Shown in pieces: positions 46,609 through 54,338 of a stretch of DNA of 63,835 bases (position 1 is its first letter; each line of letters begins with the position of its first letter). The notes beneath the pieces were generated by a model. It did no database searches. It saw only the letters and a list, made by a program, of their open reading frames with translations, and was not told the DNA's origin. This stretch comes from a virus. A program made the position numbers and the translations under genes. The stretch is from positions 1 through 63,835 of the IMG/VR virus record IMGVR_UViG_3300024432_000013, one strand, 5' to 3'.

Positions 46609-48249
46609 ATGCGCGGAGCTCAAGGTTCAGACACAGCAAAACGGGGACTCATTGACAAAATCACCGGCATGTTCAAGAAGGCAACGCCTGAATGGCTCGC
46701 TAATCTTTTAACAACAGAACGACAAACCTTCCGTATAGCAGATGCCGAAATCTTCGACCTTGGCCGTGCTCGTCTGTCTAAATATTCCGATTATGATCGT
46801 ATGGATATGGAGATGGTAGAGCTGTCGTCCGCAGTTGATCTGTACGCTGATTGGGTAACGCAAAGCGGGTCGGAAGCAGGTGAAGTCTTCATGCTTGAAC
46901 TGCCAGGCGGAGGTAAAGAACGAGAACGTAAAATTGTCAAGGCATTGGATAACCGGCTCGAATTAAAGGAACGGGTTTGGTTTATCGCTCGGAACACGGG
47001 TAAGTACGGAGATGCGTTTTATGAACTCGTGGCATCAAAGTTGATGATAATTAAGCTCATACATCTTCCCTGCAAGGAGATGTTCATTAACTATGATGAA
47101 GCTGGCAAGATAGATAGAGATATTCCATATTATCAGAAAGAATCAAGCACAGATAAACAAATAGCTCAGTTTGCACCGTGGGAAATCGTTCATTTTAAAA
47201 TAGGCGAGGAAGACTACGGAGTCAATTACTCTATCTTTTCAAAGCTCAGACGCACGTTCAGGGTACAGAAGATGCTTGAAGATTCAATGGTTATAACCCG
47301 AATGACAAGGGCAAATCAGCAGGGCGTTTACTATGTTGATTGTTCAGGGATGACAGAGCGGGAAGCAACGAGATATTTACGGCGTGTTAAGTTAATAAAT
47401 AGAAGGAAGCGGTATTTCGACACAGAAGGCAAGCTCAAGACGAAGTTCAATCCCCTGGCAGAGAATGAAGATCTCTATATTCCAGTAAGGAAAGGCAGTG
47501 GTGATAAGTTCGAGAAGATTGGAGGCGAGCGTCATCTCGGGGATATAAAAGACATCGAACATTTTCATAACAAGCTTTTTGCCGCAACAAAAGTGCCGAA
47601 AGCGTTTCTCGGATATGAAAGAGATGTCAACGCAAAAGCGACACTTGTCCAGCAGAACATAGCTTTTACCCGAGCAATTAAGCGTCAGAGATTTGCTTTA
47701 GCTCGCGGATTAAAAAAGATTTATCGGGTAGAGTTCATATGCAATGGGATTGATCCGGAGGCTCTTGACATGCAGATTCGGTTTCCGGCATTGGGTGAGG
47801 CAGACGAGGAAGCTAAGTGGACTATAGCAAAGCTCCGAGCAGAGACAACTAAGATTTACGGTGAGATAGGATTGCAACTGCCGGTAGAGTGGATAGTTAG
47901 AAAGATGCTCGATCTAACTACGGTAGAAGCAGATGAGCTAATCGCTTTGTTAGGAGTTGAAGGCGGAGAACCAACAACCACACCACCCGTCAAACCAATT
48001 TCAAAGGATAAACCACCACCCGAAAAACCAAAGTCTCCATCCCTTCATCCAGATAAGGATAAAGCAACAGATAAGGACAAGCAGACGAAGAAGCCCGGAG
48101 AAAGTGAATTCATAGGTGAGATTTCCGATAGTGAACTCGAGGCCATACTCGTGAAGGTTCAAGCCGACACGCATCTTCGAGCTATTATCAAGGCAGCAGA
48201 GACTGCAATTAAAAGTAACGTCGGCACGCGGAGATACGAGGTTTATTAA
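46609..48249 (+). CDS. portal protein (T4 gp20-like)
   Basis: Dodecameric portal through which DNA enters the head. RADAEIFDLGR-like start, MEMVELSSAVDLYADWV (the helical entry region), RNTGKYGDAFYELVAS, WEIVHFKIGEEDYGVNYSIF and KVPKAFLGYERDVNAKATL with a final FTRAIKRQRFALARGLKK follow the order seen in T4-type portals. The 546-residue length fits; the last 110 residues are a Pro/Lys-rich linker and a helix. Position right after the terminase supports the call. Confidence 0.85.
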   Translation: MRGAQGSDTAKRGLIDKITGMFKKATPEWLANLLTTERQTFRIADAEIFDLGRARLSKYSDYDRMDMEMVELSSAVDLYADWVTQSGSEAGEVFMLELPGGGKERERKIVKALDNRLELKERVWFIARNTGKYGDAFYELVASKLMIIKLIHLPCKEMFINYDEAGKIDRDIPYYQKESSTDKQIAQFAPWEIVHFKIGEEDYGVNYSIFSKLRRTFRVQKMLEDSMVITRMTRANQQGVYYVDCSGMTEREATRYLRRVKLINRRKRYFDTEGKLKTKFNPLAENEDLYIPVRKGSGDKFEKIGGERHLGDIKDIEHFHNKLFAATKVPKAFLGYERDVNAKATLVQQNIAFTRAIKRQRFALARGLKKIYRVEFICNGIDPEALDMQIRFPALGEADEEAKWTIAKLRAETTKIYGEIGLQLPVEWIVRKMLDLTTVEADELIALLGVEGGEPTTTPPVKPISKDKPPPEKPKSPSLHPDKDKATDKDKQTKKPGESEFIGEISDSELEAILVKVQADTHLRAIIKAAETAIKSNVGTRRYEVY

Positions 48250-48259
48250 GGAGGGTATC

Positions 48260-49000
48260 ATGAGCCCGGTTTATCTTTGTTCAAATGGCAAGTATCGTAT
48301 CGGCTCGGGTCCCTGTATGTATAAATCAAAGGCATCAGCAGAAAAAGCGTACGCAGGGTATCGAGCCAAAGGGAGGGAGATAATGACAAAGAAAGAAGTG
48401 GTCTATACCTGCGAGTGTATCGAGTGCGGGTGGACAACAAAAACAAGTGAGCATTGCAATACGATTAAGTGCGAGAAATGTGGTGGAACGATGAGACGGA
48501 AGGCACGACCTGGACCCGGTAAGGAATCAATGTTAGCAGAGCCCGGGATTGACCCCGGATCCAAGACAGCCAAGTATTACCGTGTGAGGCAGAAGTCGCC
48601 GGGTCAGTTTCAGAGGTTCAGACAGCAACCGTTTGGAAAGGTCACATTGGGAATTCAAGTTGTCTATGGATTCCATCGGAAGCTCAAGAAGATGCAGGTT
48701 CAGGCGTTGCTCTTTCTTAAAACGAAGTGGACCGTACCGAAGATCCGAGTGTGGATTAAGGCACACAAGTTCATTGTCATGCCGGAGAACTGGATGCATC
48801 TTCATAAGCTCAGTGTTGTTATGCGACGTACATTTAATTACAGACTTTCGCTCGCTTTAGAATGGCGGGAGTTTTATCTTCAAGCGTTGAAAGAAGACAA
48901 GCCCGATCCGAGAGTGTGGGCTTGGTATAAGTTTGAGTCAAAATACATGAAATCGGAGAGTGGCAGGTGGATACTCAGACAATATCCGAAAGCCAGTTAG
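48260..49000 (+). CDS. zinc-ribbon virion-region protein (246 aa)
   Basis: N-terminal SNGKYRIGSGPCMYKSKASA looks like a short phage tag. A zinc ribbon follows: CECIECGWTTK...HCNTIKCEKCGGTM. Then YYRVRQKSPGQFQRFRQQPF, GIQVVYGFHRK, QALLFLKTKWTVPKIRVWIK and HKF, a beta-rich motif set seen in phage head-gene neighbourhoods. No enzyme motif recognised. AAGGAGG before the ATG. Confidence 0.6.
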   Translation: MSPVYLCSNGKYRIGSGPCMYKSKASAEKAYAGYRAKGREIMTKKEVVYTCECIECGWTTKTSEHCNTIKCEKCGGTMRRKARPGPGKESMLAEPGIDPGSKTAKYYRVRQKSPGQFQRFRQQPFGKVTLGIQVVYGFHRKLKKMQVQALLFLKTKWTVPKIRVWIKAHKFIVMPENWMHLHKLSVVMRRTFNYRLSLALEWREFYLQALKEDKPDPRVWAWYKFESKYMKSESGRWILRQYPKAS

Positions 49001-50061
49001 ATAGAGAAATCTGGCTTGAGTCTCGTAAGTCAGTAATGGGCGCGGGGATGGTAACTGATATCGAGCGAGACATATTCACCCAAGCATACGCTTCAGTCGG
49101 AGGGTTTGATTTAGGAGCATATCGTAAATCAATTAGCTCGTATGCAAAGATGCGGACGGGATTCGAGAAACAACTTAAATCCCTCATTGCAAACTTCGAT
49201 GCAGGCAGATTATCACGTTCTGCAACCATAGCTCAATTCCGAACCATAGCGACCGAGACATATAGAGGTGCGTTTAGGCTTGGAGCAATGCGAGCGGGCA
49301 ATCCATTTTACAAGGATATAGGGTTAACCGCCGTAGATCGGAAGTTCGGGTTGATGGCAAGACAGACTGAAGAACGGTACTTCAGCAGGTTTCTTGACCA
49401 GCTTAGCGCGAAGAAGAGCAGGTTAGCACCAAGTGTCCGAGCGGGCAATTACGCTAAATCTCTCGATGCCCAGTACTGGAATGGCTTTACAGTAGGCACG
49501 GGCACAGCGTTTCTCATCCATTGGGAAATGGGTATGCCTTTCGGTCCTCATTGTGGAGACTGTGAAGATATAGCAGCGAGGTCTCCATATACGTCAAAGA
49601 CACTTCCCACAGTTCCTCGTGCGGGAGATACTGCGTGCAGGCATAATTGTTATTGTACGTTAGTATCAGTAAAACCTGGAAGAGGTGTAGAAGCTCCAGG
49701 TGGGTTCGATGGGTTAGGAGCAACAGGACCTGGGATTTCGAGAACAGGGTTAGAGGCTTCGGCATGCCTCGTTCAGACTCGGACGGGACAGGCTGTGTCC
49801 GGCGGTGTTCATAAAATGTTCGACGATTTGTATGCCCAGATGTATACGCTAAGAGCGAAGGTAGCGTTGTCAGCGGGAGAGGAACAGGCAATATTCATAG
49901 CTCAGAGAAAGTTAGTCAATGCCGAGTTAATAAAGTTGGCCAAGTCATATAACGTGCGGGTCATTCCTCGGTACAGCGTTAAAGAAGTTATAAAGATAGC
50001 CGAGAGCCTGAAGGCAAAGGGATTAGACTTAGTAAAAGGAATATGGTTATGCCCATTCTAA
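48967..50061 (+). CDS. Mu gpF/SPP1 gp7-like head morphogenesis protein
   Basis: Helical N-terminal two thirds and the Cys/His signature GPHCGDCEDIAARSPYT, TLPTVPRAGDTACRHNC and YCTLV of the phage head morphogenesis family. These proteins sit at the portal or inside the capsid, usually next to the portal gene as here. The C-terminal 100 residues are an extra helical extension. GTG start overlaps the preceding gene by 34 bases. Confidence 0.8.
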   Translation: MDTQTISESQLDREIWLESRKSVMGAGMVTDIERDIFTQAYASVGGFDLGAYRKSISSYAKMRTGFEKQLKSLIANFDAGRLSRSATIAQFRTIATETYRGAFRLGAMRAGNPFYKDIGLTAVDRKFGLMARQTEERYFSRFLDQLSAKKSRLAPSVRAGNYAKSLDAQYWNGFTVGTGTAFLIHWEMGMPFGPHCGDCEDIAARSPYTSKTLPTVPRAGDTACRHNCYCTLVSVKPGRGVEAPGGFDGLGATGPGISRTGLEASACLVQTRTGQAVSGGVHKMFDDLYAQMYTLRAKVALSAGEEQAIFIAQRKLVNAELIKLAKSYNVRVIPRYSVKEVIKIAESLKAKGLDLVKGIWLCPF

Positions 50062-50300
50062 GAGAAGTAAGGGTGCCGCCAGAATACATCCAGCAGTATA
50101 GGGCAATGGGTCCCTGCGTGAGAGTCGGTATGGAGGTATGGTTAATTGAGGGCAAACGACTTACAGTGGGAACGGTTCAAAGTATTGTCCCCGACAGTGG
50201 AATTTATATTGAACGAGCGGATGGAACTGTGTTCAGAACGCCAGGGGAGTCGGTAATAATGGGAGAACCCGAAGCAGCCATGAAGGTGGCGTTAAAATAA
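50043..50300 (+). CDS. hypothetical small virion-region protein (85 aa)
   Basis: Beta-rich (VGMEVWLIEGKRLTVGTVQS, IYIERADGTVF), likely an SH3-like or adaptor barrel. Starts within the end of the morphogenesis gene; ATG 50049 is an alternative start. Confidence 0.5.
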   Translation: MVMPILREVRVPPEYIQQYRAMGPCVRVGMEVWLIEGKRLTVGTVQSIVPDSGIYIERADGTVFRTPGESVIMGEPEAAMKVALK

Positions 50301-50306
50301 CGGTGC

Positions 50307-50336
50307 TTGGCAACTGCAATGTTTTAGGACACTATT
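50307..50336 (+). promoter_or_regulatory. TTGGCAACTGCAAT element
   Basis: TTGGCAACTGCAATGTTTT matches the elements at 46519 and 54290. With a 17-18-bp spacer the -10 would be CACTAT/ACTATT, a weak match. AAAGGAGGTG and the next start follow. Confidence 0.4.
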
Positions 50337-50354
50337 TAGTAAAGGAGGTGTTAG

Positions 50355-51035
50355 ATGACAGTTTCTTACAGGAATAATACGAGTATTCGGCAGGTCAGAT
50401 ATGATCAGTATGGCATTCCACATATGGCGGAACCGGGTGAGACTATAACATATGAGACAGATCCAGGAGGCGGAGCCCCTCGTGGGTATACAGGGGCGAC
50501 GTATCAATATCCGAGACTCGCTGCATCCTCTTTTGCTTTGATTACAGCGAGTATCATGCAAAATGCGGTACACGAAGGAAATGCGTTTATGGTAAGTCAG
50601 AGAACCGCCCTCGATGAATTTGATATGGACGCTCCATTAACATTTTACATCATAGTGCCAGACACTCTCAAATGGGCTCACCTAAGTATCTTTTGTGACG
50701 CGAATACTCCTGCGTATTGGGAATTGTTTGAAGATGGAGGCGATCCTTCTAAGTTTGATGTGTCGGGAGGAGTTGCCGTAGTGCCCGTAAATAGAAATAG
50801 AAATTTGAGCAGTGGCGAATCAGGGCTTACTATCACGAAGGGAGCCACAGTGGACAAGGCCGACGCTGCGTGTTGTATAGCAACTGAAGTAGCGGCAAAA
50901 GCGGCAGATGAGTCTCAGCGCGTCGGGGTTGTTCTAAAGCAGAATACGAAGTATTTGGTGAGGGCGATGTCTTATGCCGATAACAATGAGGGGAGTCTCA
51001 GATTGAAATGGAAGGAGATGACAGATATGGAATAA
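50355..51035 (+). CDS. putative virion protein with QVRYD...PGET motif (226 aa)
   Basis: Residues 3-32 carry the motif SYRNNTSIRQVRYDQYGIPH then PGET, shared with the proteins at 52430, 56941 and 57903. The rest is a beta-rich domain (LTFYIIVPDTLKWAHLSIFC, PAYWELFEDGG) like phage surface or neck proteins. No enzyme motif. GGAGGTG before the ATG. Confidence 0.6.
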   Translation: MTVSYRNNTSIRQVRYDQYGIPHMAEPGETITYETDPGGGAPRGYTGATYQYPRLAASSFALITASIMQNAVHEGNAFMVSQRTALDEFDMDAPLTFYIIVPDTLKWAHLSIFCDANTPAYWELFEDGGDPSKFDVSGGVAVVPVNRNRNLSSGESGLTITKGATVDKADAACCIATEVAAKAADESQRVGVVLKQNTKYLVRAMSYADNNEGSLRLKWKEMTDME

Positions 51036-51045
51036 TCGAGGAGGG

Positions 51046-51064
51046 CAGAGCGGTTGCGGCTCTG
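51046..51064 (+). terminator. short hairpin
   Basis: CAGAGC, loop GGTTGCG, GCTCTG. No T tract follows; weak terminator or RNA hairpin between the virion gene and the membrane cluster. Confidence 0.3.
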
Positions 51065-51117
51065 TGCATGATTTGGCATGAGCTCATTGATAGAGAATGA
51101 TTTCCAAAGGAGGAAAG

Positions 51118-51315
51118 ATGAAAAACAATGAAGAGAGAAACCGAAGGATTAAGATGGGGGTTCTGGCGTTAGTGCTCACGATAATTGCGTATGCACTTGC
51201 AAAAATTACAAACGACACATCGGGAGATTGGTTCAAGTTCTCGATACTATGCGTTGGGTTGGTTGGCATTATAGATGGTTGCCTGACATTTACTGATGTC
51301 TTGGGGAAGAAGTAA
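51118..51315 (+). CDS. two-pass membrane protein, holin candidate (65 aa)
   Basis: Two hydrophobic segments (MGVLALVLTIIAYALAKI and SILCVGLVGIIDGCLTF) with a basic N-terminus, size and layout of small holins. It shares its last base with the next membrane protein gene; the three genes form a membrane cluster. Lysis role is inferred from topology only. Confidence 0.45.
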   Translation: MKNNEERNRRIKMGVLALVLTIIAYALAKITNDTSGDWFKFSILCVGLVGIIDGCLTFTDVLGKK

Positions 51316-51686
51316 TGGAAATTAGCAGGACGGTAGCCGCAGTAATCGGAACAGGAATAGCGTTGTTGATTCTGAAAGAGGTGTTTAATTTCGTTCGTTG
51401 GATATTGAACAGGATGAGGAAGAATCCGGGGTCGGAAGCTGATGACCCACTGAAGAGAATTGAGGAGAAACTTGATGGCGTGAGTACTGATATGGGGCAG
51501 TGCAAGGTTGATCTGGGCATCGTGAAGACGCAGGTGGACTTTTTTGTTGCGAACAAGGAAACACAGCGGAAAGAGTTAAAGGAAGTGACAGACAAGCTAG
51601 CAGAAATTCCTCAGAAGTATGCCGACCAAGTGCTCAAATGTGAGAAGAGGTTTGGTAAGATTGAAAGTAAGAGGAAATCCAAATAG
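51315..51686 (+). CDS. membrane-anchored coiled-coil protein (123 aa)
   Basis: N-terminal membrane segment (TVAAVIGTGIALLILKEVF) and a charged coiled coil to the end. Could be a spanin-like or holin-regulating protein. No lysin gene is visible nearby. Confidence 0.5.
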   Translation: MEISRTVAAVIGTGIALLILKEVFNFVRWILNRMRKNPGSEADDPLKRIEEKLDGVSTDMGQCKVDLGIVKTQVDFFVANKETQRKELKEVTDKLAEIPQKYADQVLKCEKRFGKIESKRKSK

Positions 51687-51698
51687 GAGGTGAAGGCA

Positions 51699-52409
51699 AT
51701 GACAAAGAATATCAAACGTACGATCTTTGAAATTGCTGTCGTTGTGATCATACTCATCATTGGCTATTTCATTCTGAACAACATCAGCACCAAAGCGTAC
51801 GTGATGGAGGGCAGGGCTAAGGCTCTTCAGGAGAAGTATGATACCGATAAGGGGGCGTGGAAGAAGGAGAAAGCAGATATCAATACCAAGTTCAATGAAA
51901 AGCTCGAAGGCGTTACTCGTGTAGCAGATGAGATTGTGGCAAAAGCAAATGCCGAAAAAGAGGCAATCGAAGAAAAGTATGAGGAGTCCTTAGAAGCGAT
52001 TGCCGAAGCGGGCGATGATGAGGTCGTGTTTGAGCTGAACAAGGTTGTCGGCAATGAGTTCACGCTGACAAACTCGGGCTTCTTTTTATCGACCCGGAAG
52101 GGCGCAGAGCTGACGCTGGCCGTGTTCAAGGATAGGGGTAAGTACAAGGCTCTGTACGAGACGGAGTTGGAAACAACAGCCGGGTTGAGGCAGGAGATGG
52201 AGGAATTCAAGATAAGTGTTAAGAAGTCTTGGGACGAGAATAATGCGGCCTGGGCAAAAAGGTTGACGGATAGTGAGATTGTGCAGACGAATTGTGCGAT
52301 TGCGTTGAAAGCGAGCAAGCGTGCCCGGACAGCCTCTTTATTTAAGGGAGCAGGTGGAGGCGTTTTGCTCGTTGTGGTGGCAATTGCTGTGAAGTCACTT
52401 TTAGATTAG
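51699..52409 (+). CDS. membrane protein with coiled coil and two anchors (236 aa)
   Basis: N-terminal anchor IFEIAVVVIILIIGYFIL, a long charged helical region (residues 40-200), and a C-terminal hydrophobic end (GGGVLLVVVAIAVKSLL). Such two-anchor coiled-coil proteins can span the periplasm like unimolecular spanins. ATG 51699 has GGAGGTGA upstream; GTG 51690 is an alternative. Confidence 0.5.
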   Translation: MTKNIKRTIFEIAVVVIILIIGYFILNNISTKAYVMEGRAKALQEKYDTDKGAWKKEKADINTKFNEKLEGVTRVADEIVAKANAEKEAIEEKYEESLEAIAEAGDDEVVFELNKVVGNEFTLTNSGFFLSTRKGAELTLAVFKDRGKYKALYETELETTAGLRQEMEEFKISVKKSWDENNAAWAKRLTDSEIVQTNCAIALKASKRARTASLFKGAGGGVLLVVVAIAVKSLLD

Positions 52410-52429
52410 CAGACGCTTGGAGGTTAAAA

Positions 52430-52669
52430 CTGCTAAAAGAGTATAATAACGATACGCTGAGTCCACAGGTCTATTATGATCAGTGGATGAATCCACATAC
52501 GTTGCAACCGGGCGAGACAAAATGGCTGAGCATGGAGGACGAAGTTCCTCCCAATGGGGCTCCCACAGTGAAGTCCTATCCCCCGATCGGTATGCAAGCG
52601 GTAAAAAATTTCTATTGGAATCCAGAGACGAGGCGGTTTGAGGTGGTATTTGACGATACGCCGGTGTAG
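52430..52669 (+). CDS. QVYYD-motif protein with a probable CTG start (79 aa)
   Basis: GGAGG (52419-52423) is six bases from CTG 52430. The residues before the first ATG (52487) match the shared motif: YNNDTLSPQVYYDQW, then PHTLQPGET, so translation must begin upstream of that ATG. The remainder ends FYWNPETRRFEVVFDD. Probable virion component, function unknown. Confidence 0.5.
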   Translation: MLKEYNNDTLSPQVYYDQWMNPHTLQPGETKWLSMEDEVPPNGAPTVKSYPPIGMQAVKNFYWNPETRRFEVVFDDTPV

Positions 52670-52703
52670 GTTGGTTGACAAAATTTTATAAGGAGGCTTT
52701 AAA

Positions 52704-53201
52704 ATGGGTAAAATGACACTAGACCCAAATGCGCAGTCTTATACGGATGATGAGATCGTTGGAAAGGTTAACACCGCCGCCGTTCCTATTACCCGTGTGG
52801 ATGCGATTGAAGACCCCGCACTTAAAGAGAGCGCCGACTTCCAGAAGATCACAACGGTAAAAGAGACCAAGCTTGATGGTATCGAGGATGGCGCGCAAGT
52901 AGATCAGAGTGGAGCAGAGATCAAAACAGCTTATGAAGCAGAGCCAAACGCTTTTACCGACACCAAAGATACCAAGTTGACTGGAATCGAAGAGGGCGCA
53001 GAAGTAAGCCCGACTGACGATGAGGTAGTGGGGCAGATCAATACCGCCGCCGTTCCGATCACTCGTGAAGCTGCACTGAGTCCAGTTGACTTGAAGTTAG
53101 TCAAGTCCGAGCCGGTCGTAGGTGAACACAGAGTCAATTACATCGTTCGAAAAGCAGATGGCAAGATGGAAGCAGACTACGAAGACACACCTGAGTCTTA
53201 A
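52704..53201 (+). CDS. fibre-like repeat protein (165 aa)
   Basis: Contains two copies of DDE(I/V)VG(K/Q)(V/I)NTAAVPITR and two of TK(E/D)TKL(D/T)GIE(D/E)GA(Q/E)V, the short repeats typical of trimeric phage tail or head fibres. The last 35 residues (EHRVNYIVRKADGKMEADYE) are unique. AAGGAGGC before the ATG. Confidence 0.65.
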   Translation: MGKMTLDPNAQSYTDDEIVGKVNTAAVPITRVDAIEDPALKESADFQKITTVKETKLDGIEDGAQVDQSGAEIKTAYEAEPNAFTDTKDTKLTGIEEGAEVSPTDDEVVGQINTAAVPITREAALSPVDLKLVKSEPVVGEHRVNYIVRKADGKMEADYEDTPES

Positions 53202-53216
53202 TTTTAGTGAGGCTCG

Positions 53217-53663
53217 ATGGGCAAGGTCCTTTTTGGACATGCCGATTTGGTTGGTGGAGGATTAACAGACTTACATAGCCACGTAGGAATTGGAAGTGAC
53301 AGAGGATTCGGTATCTGTTTATTTGAGAGGGATGTATCCGTAAATATGGCCAATCCCGGGCCGACGATGTTTGTCGTCCCCACCGCCATGAACGGCATGA
53401 ATCTGGTTGCCGCTATAGCATCAGTGGGCAACAGCAAAGGGATAACTGGCTCTACAGATGTTCGACTGGCAAAGAGAAGGGAAGGGAGTAATTATTACAT
53501 GTTCATAACGAACATACAGATAGGCGACGTATGGTGGGCAGATAACTGTGAGATAGACCCGGCCCAGTCTGAAATCCTGACAGGAGATACAATCCGTGCC
53601 GACGTTGTTGCTGTGCATACGACACCGCCCAAAGGGCTGACCGTATCTGCGATTTTCATATAG
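53217..53663 (+). CDS. virion appendage protein, fibre C-terminus-like (148 aa)
   Basis: GLTDLHSHVGIGSDRGFG, NYYMFITNIQIGDVWWADN and the final DVVAVHTTPPKGLTVSAIF are typical of small beta-rich appendage proteins. A related but broken C-terminus (VAAVHTTPPKGLSITPTL) lies 530 bp downstream. Probably a spike or fibre tip unit. Confidence 0.6.
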   Translation: MGKVLFGHADLVGGGLTDLHSHVGIGSDRGFGICLFERDVSVNMANPGPTMFVVPTAMNGMNLVAAIASVGNSKGITGSTDVRLAKRREGSNYYMFITNIQIGDVWWADNCEIDPAQSEILTGDTIRADVVAVHTTPPKGLTVSAIFI

Positions 53664-53667
53664 TAAG

Positions 53668-54177
53668 ATGAGTCAAATAGCACGACCTAACAGTACGATA
53701 GACAGTGCTGGGTGGGCAGTGATCGGTGCGCCTACTCACCACGAAGCCGTGGACGATGAAATCAGAGACGACGATGCTTCGTATATTAAATGTGTTGAAG
53801 GAAATGGTTTGATAAAACTTGGTCTAAGCGAGGTCGAAGAGCCACGTGTAAGATCTAGTCCTGACCATATATTTACAATGTGGGCGAGGGCGATCGGTTC
53901 AGGAAAAGGTGAAAGTCTTGATGGATGGCTGTATCAAGGAGAAACATTGATTAAGCAGTTATACAGTAAGAAGGCGATGCCTAGGATAGACTACTCGTTT
54001 GACATCAGATCCGTATTGGGAGGAGAGGAGGCTGAGTTGATTACAGATTATTCCGCACTTGAGGTTCATTTTGCGTACAACATAATTGGAGCAGGCGAGG
54101 AGATTAGGATAACCTTGATGGAACTCGAAGTTCCCGATCCCAAAACATACAAGGGTCCAGTCATGATGATTATTTAA
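53668..54177 (+). CDS. minor structural protein-like (169 aa)
   Basis: RPNSTIDSAGWAVIGAPTHHEAVDDEI followed by DDDASYI is a recurrent start of phage minor structural proteins; the rest is a predicted jelly-roll-like sheet (IDYSFDIRSVLGG, ALEVHFAYNIIGAGEEIRI). Likely part of the particle surface. It begins four bases after the previous stop. Confidence 0.6.
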   Translation: MSQIARPNSTIDSAGWAVIGAPTHHEAVDDEIRDDDASYIKCVEGNGLIKLGLSEVEEPRVRSSPDHIFTMWARAIGSGKGESLDGWLYQGETLIKQLYSKKAMPRIDYSFDIRSVLGGEEAELITDYSALEVHFAYNIIGAGEEIRITLMELEVPDPKTYKGPVMMII

Positions 54178-54188
54178 AAGGAGGCTAA

Positions 54189-54257
54189 AATGTAGCTGCG
54201 GTCCACACAACCCCGCCGAAGGGGCTTTCTATAACGCCGACTTTGGAGATACCGTAA
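54189..54257 (+). pseudogene. remnant of a fibre-like gene
   Basis: After AAAGGAGGCTAAA comes ATG followed at once by TAG. In another frame, bases 54192-54257 encode VAAVHTTPPKGLSITPTLEI and a stop, matching the C-terminus of the protein at 53217-53663. A ribosome site and start codon thus remain joined out of frame to the 3' end of a deleted fibre-like gene. Confidence 0.6.
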
Positions 54258-54289
54258 GGTAGGAGGTTGACGGTTTATTTAGGAAAAGG

Positions 54290-54318
54290 TTGACAACTGC
54301 AATGTGTTCTGGAAATCT
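54290..54318 (+). promoter_or_regulatory. TTGACAACTGCAAT element before the head protease
   Basis: TTGACA (54290-54295) continuing as ACTGCAATGTGTT, the third copy of this late element. The -10 at 17-bp spacing would be AAATCT. The capsid assembly operon starts at 54339. Confidence 0.45.
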
Positions 54319-54338
54319 AACAGAAAGGAGGCTCACGC

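Noticed and set aside
52675-52680. TTGACA as a further late promoter
   Set aside because: It is only 24 bp before the next start codon with the ribosome site in place of a -10 box, and it lacks the ACYGCAAT extension.
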